Positions 50,567 to 59,267 of a DNA stretch of 64,000 nucleotides are shown piece after piece. Source of the DNA: Paenibacillus andongensis (GTDB taxonomy: Bacteria > Bacillota > Bacilli > Paenibacillales > NBRC-103111). Within the stretch, counting starts at the first letter, position 1. Each line of letters begins with the position of its first letter. Location of the stretch: assembly GCF_025369935.1 (NCBI RefSeq), contig NZ_CP104467.1:3355001-3419000 (forward strand). Reading direction: 5' to 3'. A program made the translations under genes and the position numbers. Below the pieces are notes generated by a model. The model saw only the letters and a list, made by a program, of their open reading frames with translations. It was not told where the DNA came from and made no database searches.

Positions 50567-51007
50567 ATGGCAGGTAAAACAGTAAGGGACATCATGAGTA
50601 AAGATTGCGTAACCGTTACTCTGCAGGATAATATTTACGAGATCGCCTTGAAAATGAAACAGCACGATATCGGATTCGTTGCCGTTGTAGAGGGTAAGAA
50701 ACTCATTGGTGTTGTAACAGACCGTGACCTCGTTGTTCGCGGATACGCAGAAAAGCATTCTGGTTCTACTGCTGTCGATAAAGTCATTACGAAGGATATC
50801 GCGACAATAACCCCTGATACATCTGTTGATGAAGCTGCCAAAATAATGGCTAAAGATCAAATTCGACGTTTACCTGTAATGGAGAACGGCGAGCTTGTCG
50901 GAATCGTAGCCATCGGTGACCTAGCGGTTCGCGGCATTTTTGAGGATGAAGCAGGGGAAGCGCTTAGTAAAATTTCATCAGACAAAACACTAGTCGGCAG
51001 TAAATAA
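50567..51007 (+). CDS. Tandem CBS-domain protein
   Basis: A 146-residue protein made of one CBS pair: VRDIMSKDCVTVTLQDNIYE, KLIGVVTDRDLVVRGYAEKH, then DIATITPDTSVDEAAKIMAK and GELVGIVAIGDLAVRGIF. CBS pairs bind adenine nucleotides and sense energy state. It lacks the ACT domain of AcuB, so it is not a displaced acuB. GAGGAGGG lies upstream; the ATG at 50567 or a TTG at 50561 could start it. A terminator follows. Confidence 0.9.
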   Translation: MAGKTVRDIMSKDCVTVTLQDNIYEIALKMKQHDIGFVAVVEGKKLIGVVTDRDLVVRGYAEKHSGSTAVDKVITKDIATITPDTSVDEAAKIMAKDQIRRLPVMENGELVGIVAIGDLAVRGIFEDEAGEALSKISSDKTLVGSK

Positions 51008-51028
51008 TTAGGATCACCAATCATAGTG

Positions 51029-51070
51029 AGCAACCTGTTTTCCATGCTATGGAGAAAGGTTGCTTTTTTT
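51029..51070 (+). terminator. Terminator of CBS gene
   Basis: AGCAACCT (51029-51036) pairs with AGGTTGCT (51057-51064), with an inner CCAT/ATGG stem, followed by seven T. Confidence 0.88.
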
Positions 51071-51155
51071 GTCAAGAAAAATTGTTGTCTTTACTACCGA
51101 TAAATCATGAGAGATAATGATAGCGAAAAGGGTAGGGGGAGGTTAACATCTTAGA

Positions 51156-53261
51156 ATGAATAGGGTCGAAGACAGCGCATTTATTGGTGTCATTATTCTA
51201 GACGCAGGTTGGCATTATACATATATCAACGAATATGCAGCAAAAATTTTAAATCGTACGCCCGATGAATTGTTGGGTAAAGTCGCATGGGCAGAATTTC
51301 CTGACGCGATACGGTACGCTTGTTACGATCAGTTCCATAAAGCCCTTAAAAATAAGGAAGAGGTTCATTTTGAAGAGTACATAAAAGCGTCCAATCAGTG
51401 GGTGAGGATTAGTGCGTATCCATATAGCGGGAGCTTGCATATCGCACTCCGCAAACCGGATTATGCTGAAATTAGTTCATTGCTGGAAAGCGAGTATTAT
51501 CTTAAATATACAGAGAATTTTCAAGATTTAATCACATTGACTACCGTTGAAGGCAAATTTCGATATGTCTCCCCTGCTATTCACTCGCTGCTCGGTTATG
51601 AGGTTGAGGAAATGGTCGGTACCCGTATCTTGACGTACTGTCATTCGGAAGACTTAGAGATTCTGAGAACCATTTTTAATGATGAAAACCAATCGGCTGT
51701 TGCAGACCAAGGGATGATCACCTGTCGCTTTTTGCATAAAAAAGGGTGGTACGTGTGGTTTGAGAAAAATTTCAAATGGATGTTCGATGACGAGGGCAAG
51801 AGAATTCAGATATTAGGCATTTGGCGCGATATCACGGAGCGTAAGCAGGTCGAGGAGCGTTTTGTTCAAGCACAGAGGCTGGGGCAATTTGGCAGTTTTG
51901 AACGATATTTGAACGATGAGTATTGCATATGGTCCGAGGAAATGTACCGTATACATGGTCTTGATCCCGTTGATTCCATTGAATTAAGCGAAGCTATTAA
52001 TCAAATTGTATTGGATGATCGCGAGAAAGTTGCTCTTGCTTTTGAGACCGCTTTACAGGTTGGTTTATCAGAAGTCGAGTACAGGATTGTTCGCAAAGAT
52101 GGAGAAGTGCGCCATCTGAAATCTCAAATCGAGCGAGTCATCCGGGATAATGGTCGCACGGCAATACGGGGACTCATTCACGATATTACAACATATAAAC
52201 AAATTGAATCTGAGCTAAAAAGAAGCAAAGCCAATTTGGAAATTGCGCAAGAAATCGCGGGATTGGGTCACTATGACTGGGATGTGATCAGAAATGACTT
52301 GTACTGGTCTGATGAATTATTTACGCTGTTTCGTATTCGCCGTGAATCTTTTGGGAATACAATAGAAGCATTTTTTAATACAGTTCATCCGGATGATACC
52401 GTTAAAGTGAAAGAGGCAATCCGTGATGCGCTGCATGGCGGTTTATTAGATATGGTGTATCGAATTATTGTGAATGAGAATGAAATTCGCATGATTCATA
52501 CTATGGCCAAAACGACCTATGACGAATGGGGGAGACCGCTGCGTCTGTTTGGAACGGTGCAGGATATCACCATACAGAAACAGACAGAAGAGCTTCTTCG
52601 CAAAACGGAAAAATTAAATGTCGCTGGGCAATTGGCAGCAGGTATTGCACATGAGATTCGTAATCCGCTTACGGCACTCAAAGGATTTGCGAAGCTGATG
52701 TGTCATGCAAACGAAGAAAGCAAGCTTCGGTATTTTCAGATCATGCAGGAAGAATTTAACCGGATCGAACTGATTTTGGGAGAGCTTCTGATTCTTGCTA
52801 AGCCGCAGGTAGTAGCATTTCAACCTCATGATACGAAAGCTATTCTTAGCGAAGTCATTGAACTGCTGAATACGGAGGCAATCATGAGCAATGTGATCAT
52901 CGAACTAGATTGTGAACCTGATCTTCCTCTGGTTAAATGTGAGCGAAACCAATTGAAGCAGGTTTTCGTGAATATGATTAAAAATGCCATTGAGGCGATG
53001 CCAACAGGAGGCGGTCTGCATGTATCTGTGAAAAAGGTTGCGGGCGGTGTAGCTCTCTATTTCGCAGATCAGGGAATGGGTATATCGGAGGAGCGGCTGC
53101 CGCGCATAGGGGAACCTTTTTATACGACCAAAGAGAAGGGAACTGGGCTCGGCGTCATGGTTAGCTTCGCAATTATCGATGAACATCAAGGGCATATCGA
53201 ATATCAAAGTAAGCTTGGCGTTGGCACGACTGTCCTTATCCAACTGCCAGCTTTTTCGTGA
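51156..53261 (+). CDS. Four-PAS sensor histidine kinase, sporulation-kinase type
   Basis: A 701-residue soluble kinase. Four PAS regions are visible: about 5-105 (YTYINEYAAKILNRTPDELL), 115-235 (FRYVSPAIHSLLGYEVEEMV), 240-355 (IWSEEMYRIHGLDPVDSIEL) and 365-480 (LYWSDELFTLFRIRRESFGN), the later ones ending in DIT motifs. HisKA carries His499 in AAGIAHEIRNPLTALKGFAK; the ATPase domain has NMIKNAIEAMP and GEPFYTTKEKGTGLGVMV. The H-box and 'FYTTKEKGTGLG' style are those of KinA/KinE-like kinases feeding the Spo0F phosphorelay. It is an orphan, with no regulator beside it, which also fits. A GNRA-looped terminator follows. Confidence 0.92.
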   Translation: MNRVEDSAFIGVIILDAGWHYTYINEYAAKILNRTPDELLGKVAWAEFPDAIRYACYDQFHKALKNKEEVHFEEYIKASNQWVRISAYPYSGSLHIALRKPDYAEISSLLESEYYLKYTENFQDLITLTTVEGKFRYVSPAIHSLLGYEVEEMVGTRILTYCHSEDLEILRTIFNDENQSAVADQGMITCRFLHKKGWYVWFEKNFKWMFDDEGKRIQILGIWRDITERKQVEERFVQAQRLGQFGSFERYLNDEYCIWSEEMYRIHGLDPVDSIELSEAINQIVLDDREKVALAFETALQVGLSEVEYRIVRKDGEVRHLKSQIERVIRDNGRTAIRGLIHDITTYKQIESELKRSKANLEIAQEIAGLGHYDWDVIRNDLYWSDELFTLFRIRRESFGNTIEAFFNTVHPDDTVKVKEAIRDALHGGLLDMVYRIIVNENEIRMIHTMAKTTYDEWGRPLRLFGTVQDITIQKQTEELLRKTEKLNVAGQLAAGIAHEIRNPLTALKGFAKLMCHANEESKLRYFQIMQEEFNRIELILGELLILAKPQVVAFQPHDTKAILSEVIELLNTEAIMSNVIIELDCEPDLPLVKCERNQLKQVFVNMIKNAIEAMPTGGGLHVSVKKVAGGVALYFADQGMGISEERLPRIGEPFYTTKEKGTGLGVMVSFAIIDEHQGHIEYQSKLGVGTTVLIQLPAFS

Positions 53262-53275
53262 AAAAGGGAGGGAAT

Positions 53276-53299
53276 GGACCAGGAAACTGGTCCTTTTTT
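53276..53299 (+). terminator. Terminator of PAS kinase gene
   Basis: GGACCAG and CTGGTCC pair around a GAAA tetraloop and are followed by six T. Confidence 0.92.
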
Positions 53300-53433
53300 C
53301 ATTGTCGATTTCTTGCAACTGTCAAAGTTCGCAATAAGGTGGTCAATCTGCGACAAGATGCGGTCTTCTAAATATGCTACATTGATAACGTGTTCAATAA
53401 TTGTGAATCTAACAAGAAAAAGGTGATAACCAT

Positions 53434-54582
53434 ATGGAGAAAGTAAGGATTGGTATTATTGGTCTGGGCAATATGGGAACCGGACATGCCAAATATTTGG
53501 TGAACAATGAAGTGAAGGGTGCTCAGCTAACCGCTGTATGTGAGTTCAGAGCTGACCGCTTGGAATGGGCGAAAGAAAACCTAGGCGAAGGCGTCCAATT
53601 ATTCGACAATCTTGATACATTCCTTACTTCGGGGACAGTTGACGGTGTATTGATTGCGACTCCACATTATGATCACCCAGATGTAGCTGCCCGTGCATTT
53701 AAAGCCGGACTCCATGTGTTGTGTGAGAAACCCGCAGGTGTTTACACCAAACAAGTTCGTCAAATGAACGAAGCTGCGCAAGCTTCAGGTAAAGTATTCA
53801 GTATGATGTACAATCAACGTACAAATCCTTTATATAAAAAGTTGAAGGACCTGGTTTCATCTGGTGAGCTTGGTGAAATTCGCAGAACAAACTGGATTAT
53901 TACGAATTGGTATAGATCCCAAAGCTACTACGATTCAGGCGGCTGGCGTGCAACATGGGCAGGCGAAGGCGGCGGCGTACTCATTAACCAAGATCCGCAT
54001 CAGCTTGACTTGTGGCAGTGGACGATCGATATGATGCCTAAACGAGTTCGTGCATTTTGCTATTTCGGCAAGCATCGCAATATCGAAGTAGAGGATGATG
54101 TAACCGCATTCGTAGAGTATGAGAATGGTGCTACGGGCTTGTTCGTTACAACAACGGGTGAAGCACCGGGGACAAACCGATTCGAGTTGTCCGGTGACCG
54201 CGGTAAAATTGTGATCGAAGATGGCAAGCTAACTTTCTGGCGTTTGCGCGTATCCGAGAGAGAATTTAATGAAACCTACCAAGGTGGATTTGGTCAACCG
54301 GAATGCTGGAAGTGCGAGATTCCAATTGAAGGACAAGAAACAGGCCACAAAGGCATCACGCAAAACTGGGTGGATGCCATTCTACATGGCACGCCATTGG
54401 TTGCTCCAGGAGAAGAAGGAATCAAAGGTCTTATGCTTTCCAACGCAATGCTGTTGTCGACATGGACAGACAATTGGGTAGATCTGCCGATTGACGAAGA
54501 ACTGTTCGAGCAGCATTTGCAAGATAAAATAAAAAATTCCACTGTCAATAAAGAAGCTGGCTTTAAAACACTTGTAGTCTAA
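53434..54582 (+). CDS. Gfo/Idh/MocA-family oxidoreductase 1
   Basis: A 382-residue NAD(P)-dependent sugar or cyclitol dehydrogenase. The Rossmann start is IGIIGLGNMGTGHAKYLVNN; GVLIATPHYDHPDVAARAFK and HVLCEKPAGVYTKQVRQMNE contain the EKP catalytic Lys. The C-terminal domain has GGGVLINQDPHQLDLWQW with the conserved Asp-x-x-His. The substrate cannot be assigned; inositol, glucoside and UDP-sugar oxidoreductases all share this pattern. A second family member follows 57 bases later. A promoter was not clear in the 130 bases upstream. Confidence 0.93.
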   Translation: MEKVRIGIIGLGNMGTGHAKYLVNNEVKGAQLTAVCEFRADRLEWAKENLGEGVQLFDNLDTFLTSGTVDGVLIATPHYDHPDVAARAFKAGLHVLCEKPAGVYTKQVRQMNEAAQASGKVFSMMYNQRTNPLYKKLKDLVSSGELGEIRRTNWIITNWYRSQSYYDSGGWRATWAGEGGGVLINQDPHQLDLWQWTIDMMPKRVRAFCYFGKHRNIEVEDDVTAFVEYENGATGLFVTTTGEAPGTNRFELSGDRGKIVIEDGKLTFWRLRVSEREFNETYQGGFGQPECWKCEIPIEGQETGHKGITQNWVDAILHGTPLVAPGEEGIKGLMLSNAMLLSTWTDNWVDLPIDEELFEQHLQDKIKNSTVNKEAGFKTLVV

Positions 54583-54639
54583 TAACATGAACACCTAGCG
54601 CTATTGCGTACATGGGTAGGATAGTGGAGGAATTGGGAC

Positions 54640-55713
54640 ATGCAGAAAAGCGATGGAATGAATTACGCACCAAAAGGGAAGCCGAACATTGTCGTACAAA
54701 AAGGGGAGTTCGTTTTCGCAGCTATTGCCTTGGATCACGGTCATATCTATGGGATGTGTAATGGCTTACAGGAAGCGGGAGCAGAGCTCAAATGGGTTTA
54801 TGACCAGGACGCTGCTAAGGTAAAGGCATTTGTTGAGAAGTATCCCCATGTGAAAGTGGCTGCGTCTGAGCAAGAAATATTTGACGATGCCGAAGTTAAG
54901 CTAATCGCTTCTGCTGCCGTACCTTCTGAACGCGGAGCGTTAGGTGTCCGGGCGATGGAGAATGGCAAAGATTATTTTACAGATAAAGCTCCCTTCACAA
55001 CGTTAGATCAACTGGCTACCGCCAAGGCAACGGTTGAAGCGACGGGTCGCAAATTTGCCGTATATTATAGTGAGCGTCTACATGTGGAGAGCGCCGTATT
55101 TGCGGGACAGCTTATTGAAGAGGGTGCAATTGGCCGTGTCGTACAGGTCATTGGTTTAGGGCCGCACAGATTGGGTCATTCGAATCGCCCGGATTGGTTT
55201 TTCAAGAAAGAAAACTACGGAGGCATTCTCTGTGATATCGGCAGTCATCAAATCGAACAATTTCTGCATTATGCAGGTTGTAAGGATGCTACCGTAGTAA
55301 GCAGCAAAGTGGCAAATTACCATGCGAAGGATTATCCGGAGCTGGAGGATTTCGGTGACGCAACACTGATCGGGGACAACGGGGCGACAAACTATTTCCG
55401 TGTGGATTGGCTTACACCGAGTGGTTTGGGTACTTGGGGAGATGGACGGACGGTTATTCTAGGAACAGAAGGCTATATTGAGCTGCGTAAATATATTGAC
55501 ATCGCTCGCGATCCGCAGGGAGATCAGCTATACCTGGTCAACCAGCAAGGAGAAAAGCACTACAGCCTTCACGGACAAGTAGGCTTTCCTTTCTTCGGTC
55601 AGTTGATTTTGGACTGTCTGAATCGGACGGAGCATGCTATGACACAGGCGCATACGTTCAAAGCAGCAGAGCTTTGCTTGCTTGCTCAGGCGAATGCAAT
55701 CCGTGTGGAGTAG
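54640..55713 (+). CDS. Gfo/Idh/MocA-family oxidoreductase 2
   Basis: A 357-residue relative of its upstream neighbour but clearly different. The N-terminal ~25 residues precede the Rossmann unit FVFAAIALDHGHIYGMCNGL, where the usual Gly-x-Gly-x-x-Gly is replaced by a His-rich turn. DYFTDKAPFTTLDQLATAKA holds the catalytic Lys in DKAPF instead of EKP, and GGILCDIGSHQIEQFLHYAG gives the distal His. These changes mark a distinct subfamily often found paired with a canonical member. Its last 56 bases overlap the convergent LysR gene. Confidence 0.88.
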   Translation: MQKSDGMNYAPKGKPNIVVQKGEFVFAAIALDHGHIYGMCNGLQEAGAELKWVYDQDAAKVKAFVEKYPHVKVAASEQEIFDDAEVKLIASAAVPSERGALGVRAMENGKDYFTDKAPFTTLDQLATAKATVEATGRKFAVYYSERLHVESAVFAGQLIEEGAIGRVVQVIGLGPHRLGHSNRPDWFFKKENYGGILCDIGSHQIEQFLHYAGCKDATVVSSKVANYHAKDYPELEDFGDATLIGDNGATNYFRVDWLTPSGLGTWGDGRTVILGTEGYIELRKYIDIARDPQGDQLYLVNQQGEKHYSLHGQVGFPFFGQLILDCLNRTEHAMTQAHTFKAAELCLLAQANAIRVE

Positions 55714-56584
55714 ATCTACACATTAACTGGACAAAAGCCTTCATAGGCATCGATAATTGCCTTTTGGCATGATAGCACAGCTGTACGTTAAGCTTAAAAT
55801 TCGGGTAGTCTAGCGGCAATATCGCTAGCTGCCCGTTTTGCGTTTCAGCGGTAACGGTTGTTTTGGGAAGCAAGGAAAGACCCAGTCCATGCATCGCGCA
55901 TTTTTTGACCGTTTCATAGTTGTTGATTTCATAAGCCAGCGTATATTGGATTTGGTGCTTACGCAGCATCTTTTCAAATAGATTGCGACAGCGGCTTCCT
56001 GCTGTTGACATCAGAATTTCGCAGCCGTTCAAATCTTGTGGAACAATGGATGATTTGGCTGCTAACGGATGATCCGGCGAGGCAATAATGACGAATTCCT
56101 CTTCTTGAATATTTTCAAATATTAAATCGGGGTCATGTATGTCACGTTCAACGATGAACCCCATATCGCATTCGCCTGCCTTAAGAGCTCGATAAATATC
56201 ATTCTCGACCACTTCGATGATGGTGATCGTAATTTGCGGATAACGCCTCTTGAAAGCTCCTAAATACGGCGGCAGCATATAAGAGCACATGGTTGTCTCG
56301 TGTGTGCCGATGATAAAGCTCCCCGTCGTTTGACCCGCAACAGTAATCTTCGATTCCTCAACTAATTTGACAAGCTTGGAAGCATATCGGAGTAAAATGT
56401 CGCCGGCTGGCGTCGGTCTCATCTTTTTGCCGATACGTTCAAATATTTCGATACCATATTCCATTTCCAACTTTTGAATTTGAGATGTCACACTCGACTG
56501 AGCGTAGCCGAGACTTTCACCTGCTTTCGTATAGTTTTGCCATTTGGCGACTTCAAGCAGCGTTTTATACAAGGTAAGATCCAT
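55658..56584 (-). CDS. LysR-family transcriptional regulator
   Basis: A 308-residue LysR protein. The winged HTH is MDLTLYKTLLEVAKWQNYTK through GESLGYAQSSVTSQIQKLEM; the effector domain has GSFIIGTHETTMCSYMLPPY and CEILMSTAGSRCRNLFEKML, a CysB-like sub-domain with several Cys residues. The start is the ATG at 56584 behind GGAGGG; the frame upstream to 56629 has no ribosome binding site. The stop codon lies 56 bases inside the end of the oxidoreductase gene. It is transcribed towards that operon, so control of it would be in trans. Confidence 0.92.
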   Translation of the reverse strand: MDLTLYKTLLEVAKWQNYTKAGESLGYAQSSVTSQIQKLEMEYGIEIFERIGKKMRPTPAGDILLRYASKLVKLVEESKITVAGQTTGSFIIGTHETTMCSYMLPPYLGAFKRRYPQITITIIEVVENDIYRALKAGECDMGFIVERDIHDPDLIFENIQEEEFVIIASPDHPLAAKSSIVPQDLNGCEILMSTAGSRCRNLFEKMLRKHQIQYTLAYEINNYETVKKCAMHGLGLSLLPKTTVTAETQNGQLAILPLDYPNFKLNVQLCYHAKRQLSMPMKAFVQLMCRSTPHGLHSPEQASKALLL

Positions 56585-56700
56585 GCTAGTCGCCCTCCAA
56601 TCATCACTATTTCTGATGGTTACTATCATTTATTATAGATAACTCTGGTAGTTCCTGCCATGGTAAAATCGTTCTCAACCAAAGGATAGGGGGAGTTACC

Positions 56701-56892
56701 ATGTGGAATCTATACGAGATAGAGAAAAGATTTGAGCATCATATCAGAGAAATAGAAAAGCGCTCAAGAAGGGCCCATTGGTACGAAAAGAAGGAGAAAA
56801 GGGGCTTTCGTTTGCTCCCGATTGCTGGCGTGCTATCAGCGCTTGCCCTGGTAGTTATCGGTTATTTTTTGGTATCAAATGCTTTATCGTAA
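56701..56892 (+). CDS. Small single-pass membrane protein
   Basis: A 63-residue protein with a highly charged cytoplasmic N-terminus (EIEKRFEHHIREIEKRSRRA, probably helical or coiled) and one C-terminal membrane segment (LSALALVVIGYFLVSNAL). A GGGGGAG site precedes the ATG, so it is likely translated. I do not recognise the family. Its last 31 bases overlap the end of the convergent nuclease gene. Confidence 0.7.
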   Translation: MWNLYEIEKRFEHHIREIEKRSRRAHWYEKKEKRGFRLLPIAGVLSALALVVIGYFLVSNALS

Positions 56893-57374
56893 TCCTTCCA
56901 TAAGCCTTTCTTTTTATTACGGGCTGTTTCTTGATCTTTCTTAAAGTCATCTACGTACTTAACGTTCGGAGGATATGTAGCGATCCGCGCATACCCCTCT
57001 TGAACCAGGGTACGGTTAAACAGTTCTTCACCAATCCATACGTAGGCAAGCAAGCGATCATATTGATCTTTTTTATCTACATCAAATTCAAGCTCGACGG
57101 TTTCCTTCTCCAACCGCTTCTTCGTATAAGCACTTGCTTCTTTCCCATAAAACATAACCGGGGTATTAGGTTTCTTCGTCTCCGGTGTGTCCACACCAAT
57201 TAATCGAACTTTCTCTTTCTTCCCCTTCATTGTGACCTCAAGCGTGTCACCGTCCACGATACGTTCTACTTTTACACGCTCTCTGCCAGCTGCAGTTGCG
57301 GGTTTAGTCCCACAAGCAGTCATCAAAATAACAAGACTAAGCAGCATAGCAAGAGAGATCATCCATTTGCGCAT
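56862..57374 (-). CDS. Exported lipoprotein thermonuclease (SNase domain)
   Basis: A 170-residue staphylococcal-nuclease-like protein. A lipoprotein signal ends in ILMTACGTK, so it should be lipid-anchored outside the membrane. The domain has ERIVDGDTLEV, VRLIGVDTPETKKPN with the catalytic Arg, YGKEASAYTKKRLEKETVEL with the Glu region, and YDRLLAYVWIGEELFNRTLV with the second Arg. It degrades nucleic acid with Ca2+ in the classical member. The start ATG at 57374 lies behind AGGAGGTG, which forms the end of a tandem hairpin repeat. It overlaps the small membrane protein gene tail to tail. Confidence 0.9.
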   Translation of the reverse strand: MRKWMISLAMLLSLVILMTACGTKPATAAGRERVKVERIVDGDTLEVTMKGKKEKVRLIGVDTPETKKPNTPVMFYGKEASAYTKKRLEKETVELEFDVDKKDQYDRLLAYVWIGEELFNRTLVQEGYARIATYPPNVKYVDDFKKDQETARNKKKGLWKDYDKAFDTKK

Positions 57375-57380
57375 GTAGCA

Positions 57381-57483
57381 CCTCCTTAGAGTTTTCATAA
57401 GAAAACTATCTTCGTAAGCATAGGCTGAGTTTTCCTTTAGGAAAACTTGCATCGTAAGCATATACTGAGTTTTCGTAAGCATT
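57381..57483 (-). repeat. Three tandem hairpin repeats ending at nuclease gene RBS
   Basis: Read on the minus strand, there is a truncated unit (about 57461-57483), then a full unit whose hairpin arms are 57428-57436 and 57439-57447, then one with arms 57390-57396 and 57401-57407 running straight into CTAAGGAGG. Each full unit begins TGCTTACGA and centres on AGTTTTC...GAAAACT. The same family occurs at 25549-25629 upstream of the PTS gene. Confidence 0.85.
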
Positions 57484-57568
57484 CCTCAAGTATGTTTTAG
57501 ACGTTAGCATGACGGGGATGTTTAAATCAAGTGCTTTCCTTTCATACTAGGAAAAAAGGAGGCAGTAC

Positions 57569-59251
57569 ATGATTGCCATGGATCCTACCCGTCCTCTGAT
57601 TATACAGAGCGATTTATCGATATTAGTGGAAACGAATCACCCGGAATTTGAAGCTGTAAGAGGGACGATATCCCGTTTCGCGGATCTGATCAAAAGCCCG
57701 GAGCATCTCCATACGTATCGAATTACGCCATTATCGCTGTGGAATGCATCAGCTGCTGGAATGCTAATAGAAGAAATGTCGGACTTTTTACAGCGGAATG
57801 CCAAATTTGGAGTACCTACCGGGGTACTAAGCAGCATACGTAAATATGTAAAGCGGTATGGCATACTGCGGATGGAGAATGTCGGAAACGAGCTCTATTT
57901 AGTTAGCGATGATACAGTCGTGTTAAAAGAAATTAGCGCTTACGATTCGTTGAAGAGGTATCTTGAGGATACCCGCGGTGAGCGTGCTATTGCTATTTCT
58001 CCGATTTCACGAGGTGTCTTGAAGCAAGAACTTATCAAACTGGGGTATCCTGTAGAAGATTTGGCCGCTTATCGCCGTGGTGAGTTTCTTCCGATACAGC
58101 TTCGGAATGAAGAAACGAAGGAAGCGCCTTTCCAATTGCGGGATTACCAAAAGCATGCTGTAGATGCCTTTAACCGTGTCGGCGAAGGCGGCAGCGGTGT
58201 GTTAGTGCTTCCTTGTGGAGCAGGGAAGACTGTGGTTGGCATTGCTGCAATGGCCAGGTGCAACTGTGCGACATTGATTCTGACAACCAATGTTACTTCG
58301 GTGAAGCAGTGGAAACGTGAGATTTTAAGCAAAACGGGTTTAGCGGAAGACCAGGTAGGGGAATATAACGGCACTTCGAAGGAAGTAAGGCCTATCACAA
58401 TTGCGACTTATCAGATTTTGACACATCGAGGGAAGAAAGAAGATGAATTCTCGCATATGCGGCTGTTCAGTCAGAGAGATTGGGGGTTGATTATATATGA
58501 TGAGGTACATCTTTTGCCAGCCCCCGTTTTCCGGGCCACAGCAGAGATACAAGCGACTCGCAGACTCGGCTTAACGGCTACTTTAATTAGGGAAGACGGC
58601 CGAGAAGAAGACGTTTTCTCACTTGTGGGACCGAAGAAATATGATATGGCTTGGAAAGAGCTTGAGTCCAAGGGCTGGTTAGCCAAGGTCGCCTGCAAGG
58701 AAGTGCGAGTGCCCCTATCGGCATTGGATCGGGATCGTTATGGAGCCTCGGGTGCCAGGCAGCAGTTCAGGATTGCTGGAGAAAATGCCGCTAAGCTAGA
58801 CGTTATTGACCACTTATTGCAGCTTCATGCTAATGAACAGACGTTAATCATCGGCCAATATATTAGTCAGTTAGAACTTATCGCTGCCCATACCGGCGCG
58901 CCCATGATCAGCGGCGGAGTGGCGCATGAAATCCGAGAAGACCTATACGAACAATTTAAGAAGGGACAGTTGCCCCTCCTTATTGTATCGAAGGTTGCCA
59001 ATTTTGCTGTAGACCTGCCTGACGCCGTCGTAGCCATTCAGGTGTCAGGCAGTTATGGTTCGCGGCAAGAAGAGGCGCAGCGGCTTGGGCGCATCCTTCG
59101 CCCTAAGAGTAGCGGTACGAACGCAGCTGTCTTCTATTCTCTTATTAGCGAGGATACGAAGGAGCAGGATTTTGCTATGAAAAGGCAGTTGTTTCTAGTT
59201 GAACAGGGCTATCAATATAGCATAACAAGTTGGAATCAAACGGCGATATGA
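57569..59251 (+). CDS. XPB/Rad25-type DNA helicase
   Basis: A 560-residue superfamily 2 helicase. The N-terminal ~180 residues are the XPB-type damage-recognition-like domain (LIIQSDLSILVETNHPEFEA). The motor has FQLRDYQKHAVDAF, Walker A LPCGAGKTVVGIAA, DEAH-box variant IIYDEVHLLPAPVF, GLTATLIREDGREEDVF with the XPB RED motif, and arginine-finger motif VI EEAQRLGRILRP. It unwinds DNA 3' to 5' in relatives. AAGGAGG precedes the ATG at 57569. The next gene, 17 bases later, encodes a helicase-associated protein and is probably its partner. Confidence 0.94.
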   Translation: MIAMDPTRPLIIQSDLSILVETNHPEFEAVRGTISRFADLIKSPEHLHTYRITPLSLWNASAAGMLIEEMSDFLQRNAKFGVPTGVLSSIRKYVKRYGILRMENVGNELYLVSDDTVVLKEISAYDSLKRYLEDTRGERAIAISPISRGVLKQELIKLGYPVEDLAAYRRGEFLPIQLRNEETKEAPFQLRDYQKHAVDAFNRVGEGGSGVLVLPCGAGKTVVGIAAMARCNCATLILTTNVTSVKQWKREILSKTGLAEDQVGEYNGTSKEVRPITIATYQILTHRGKKEDEFSHMRLFSQRDWGLIIYDEVHLLPAPVFRATAEIQATRRLGLTATLIREDGREEDVFSLVGPKKYDMAWKELESKGWLAKVACKEVRVPLSALDRDRYGASGARQQFRIAGENAAKLDVIDHLLQLHANEQTLIIGQYISQLELIAAHTGAPMISGGVAHEIREDLYEQFKKGQLPLLIVSKVANFAVDLPDAVVAIQVSGSYGSRQEEAQRLGRILRPKSSGTNAAVFYSLISEDTKEQDFAMKRQLFLVEQGYQYSITSWNQTAI

Positions 59252-59267
59252 CGAGAAGGAGCAAAGG

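Noticed and set aside
50567-51007. acuB relocated from the acu locus
   Set aside because: The protein has only a CBS pair and is about 70 residues shorter than AcuB, without the ACT domain.
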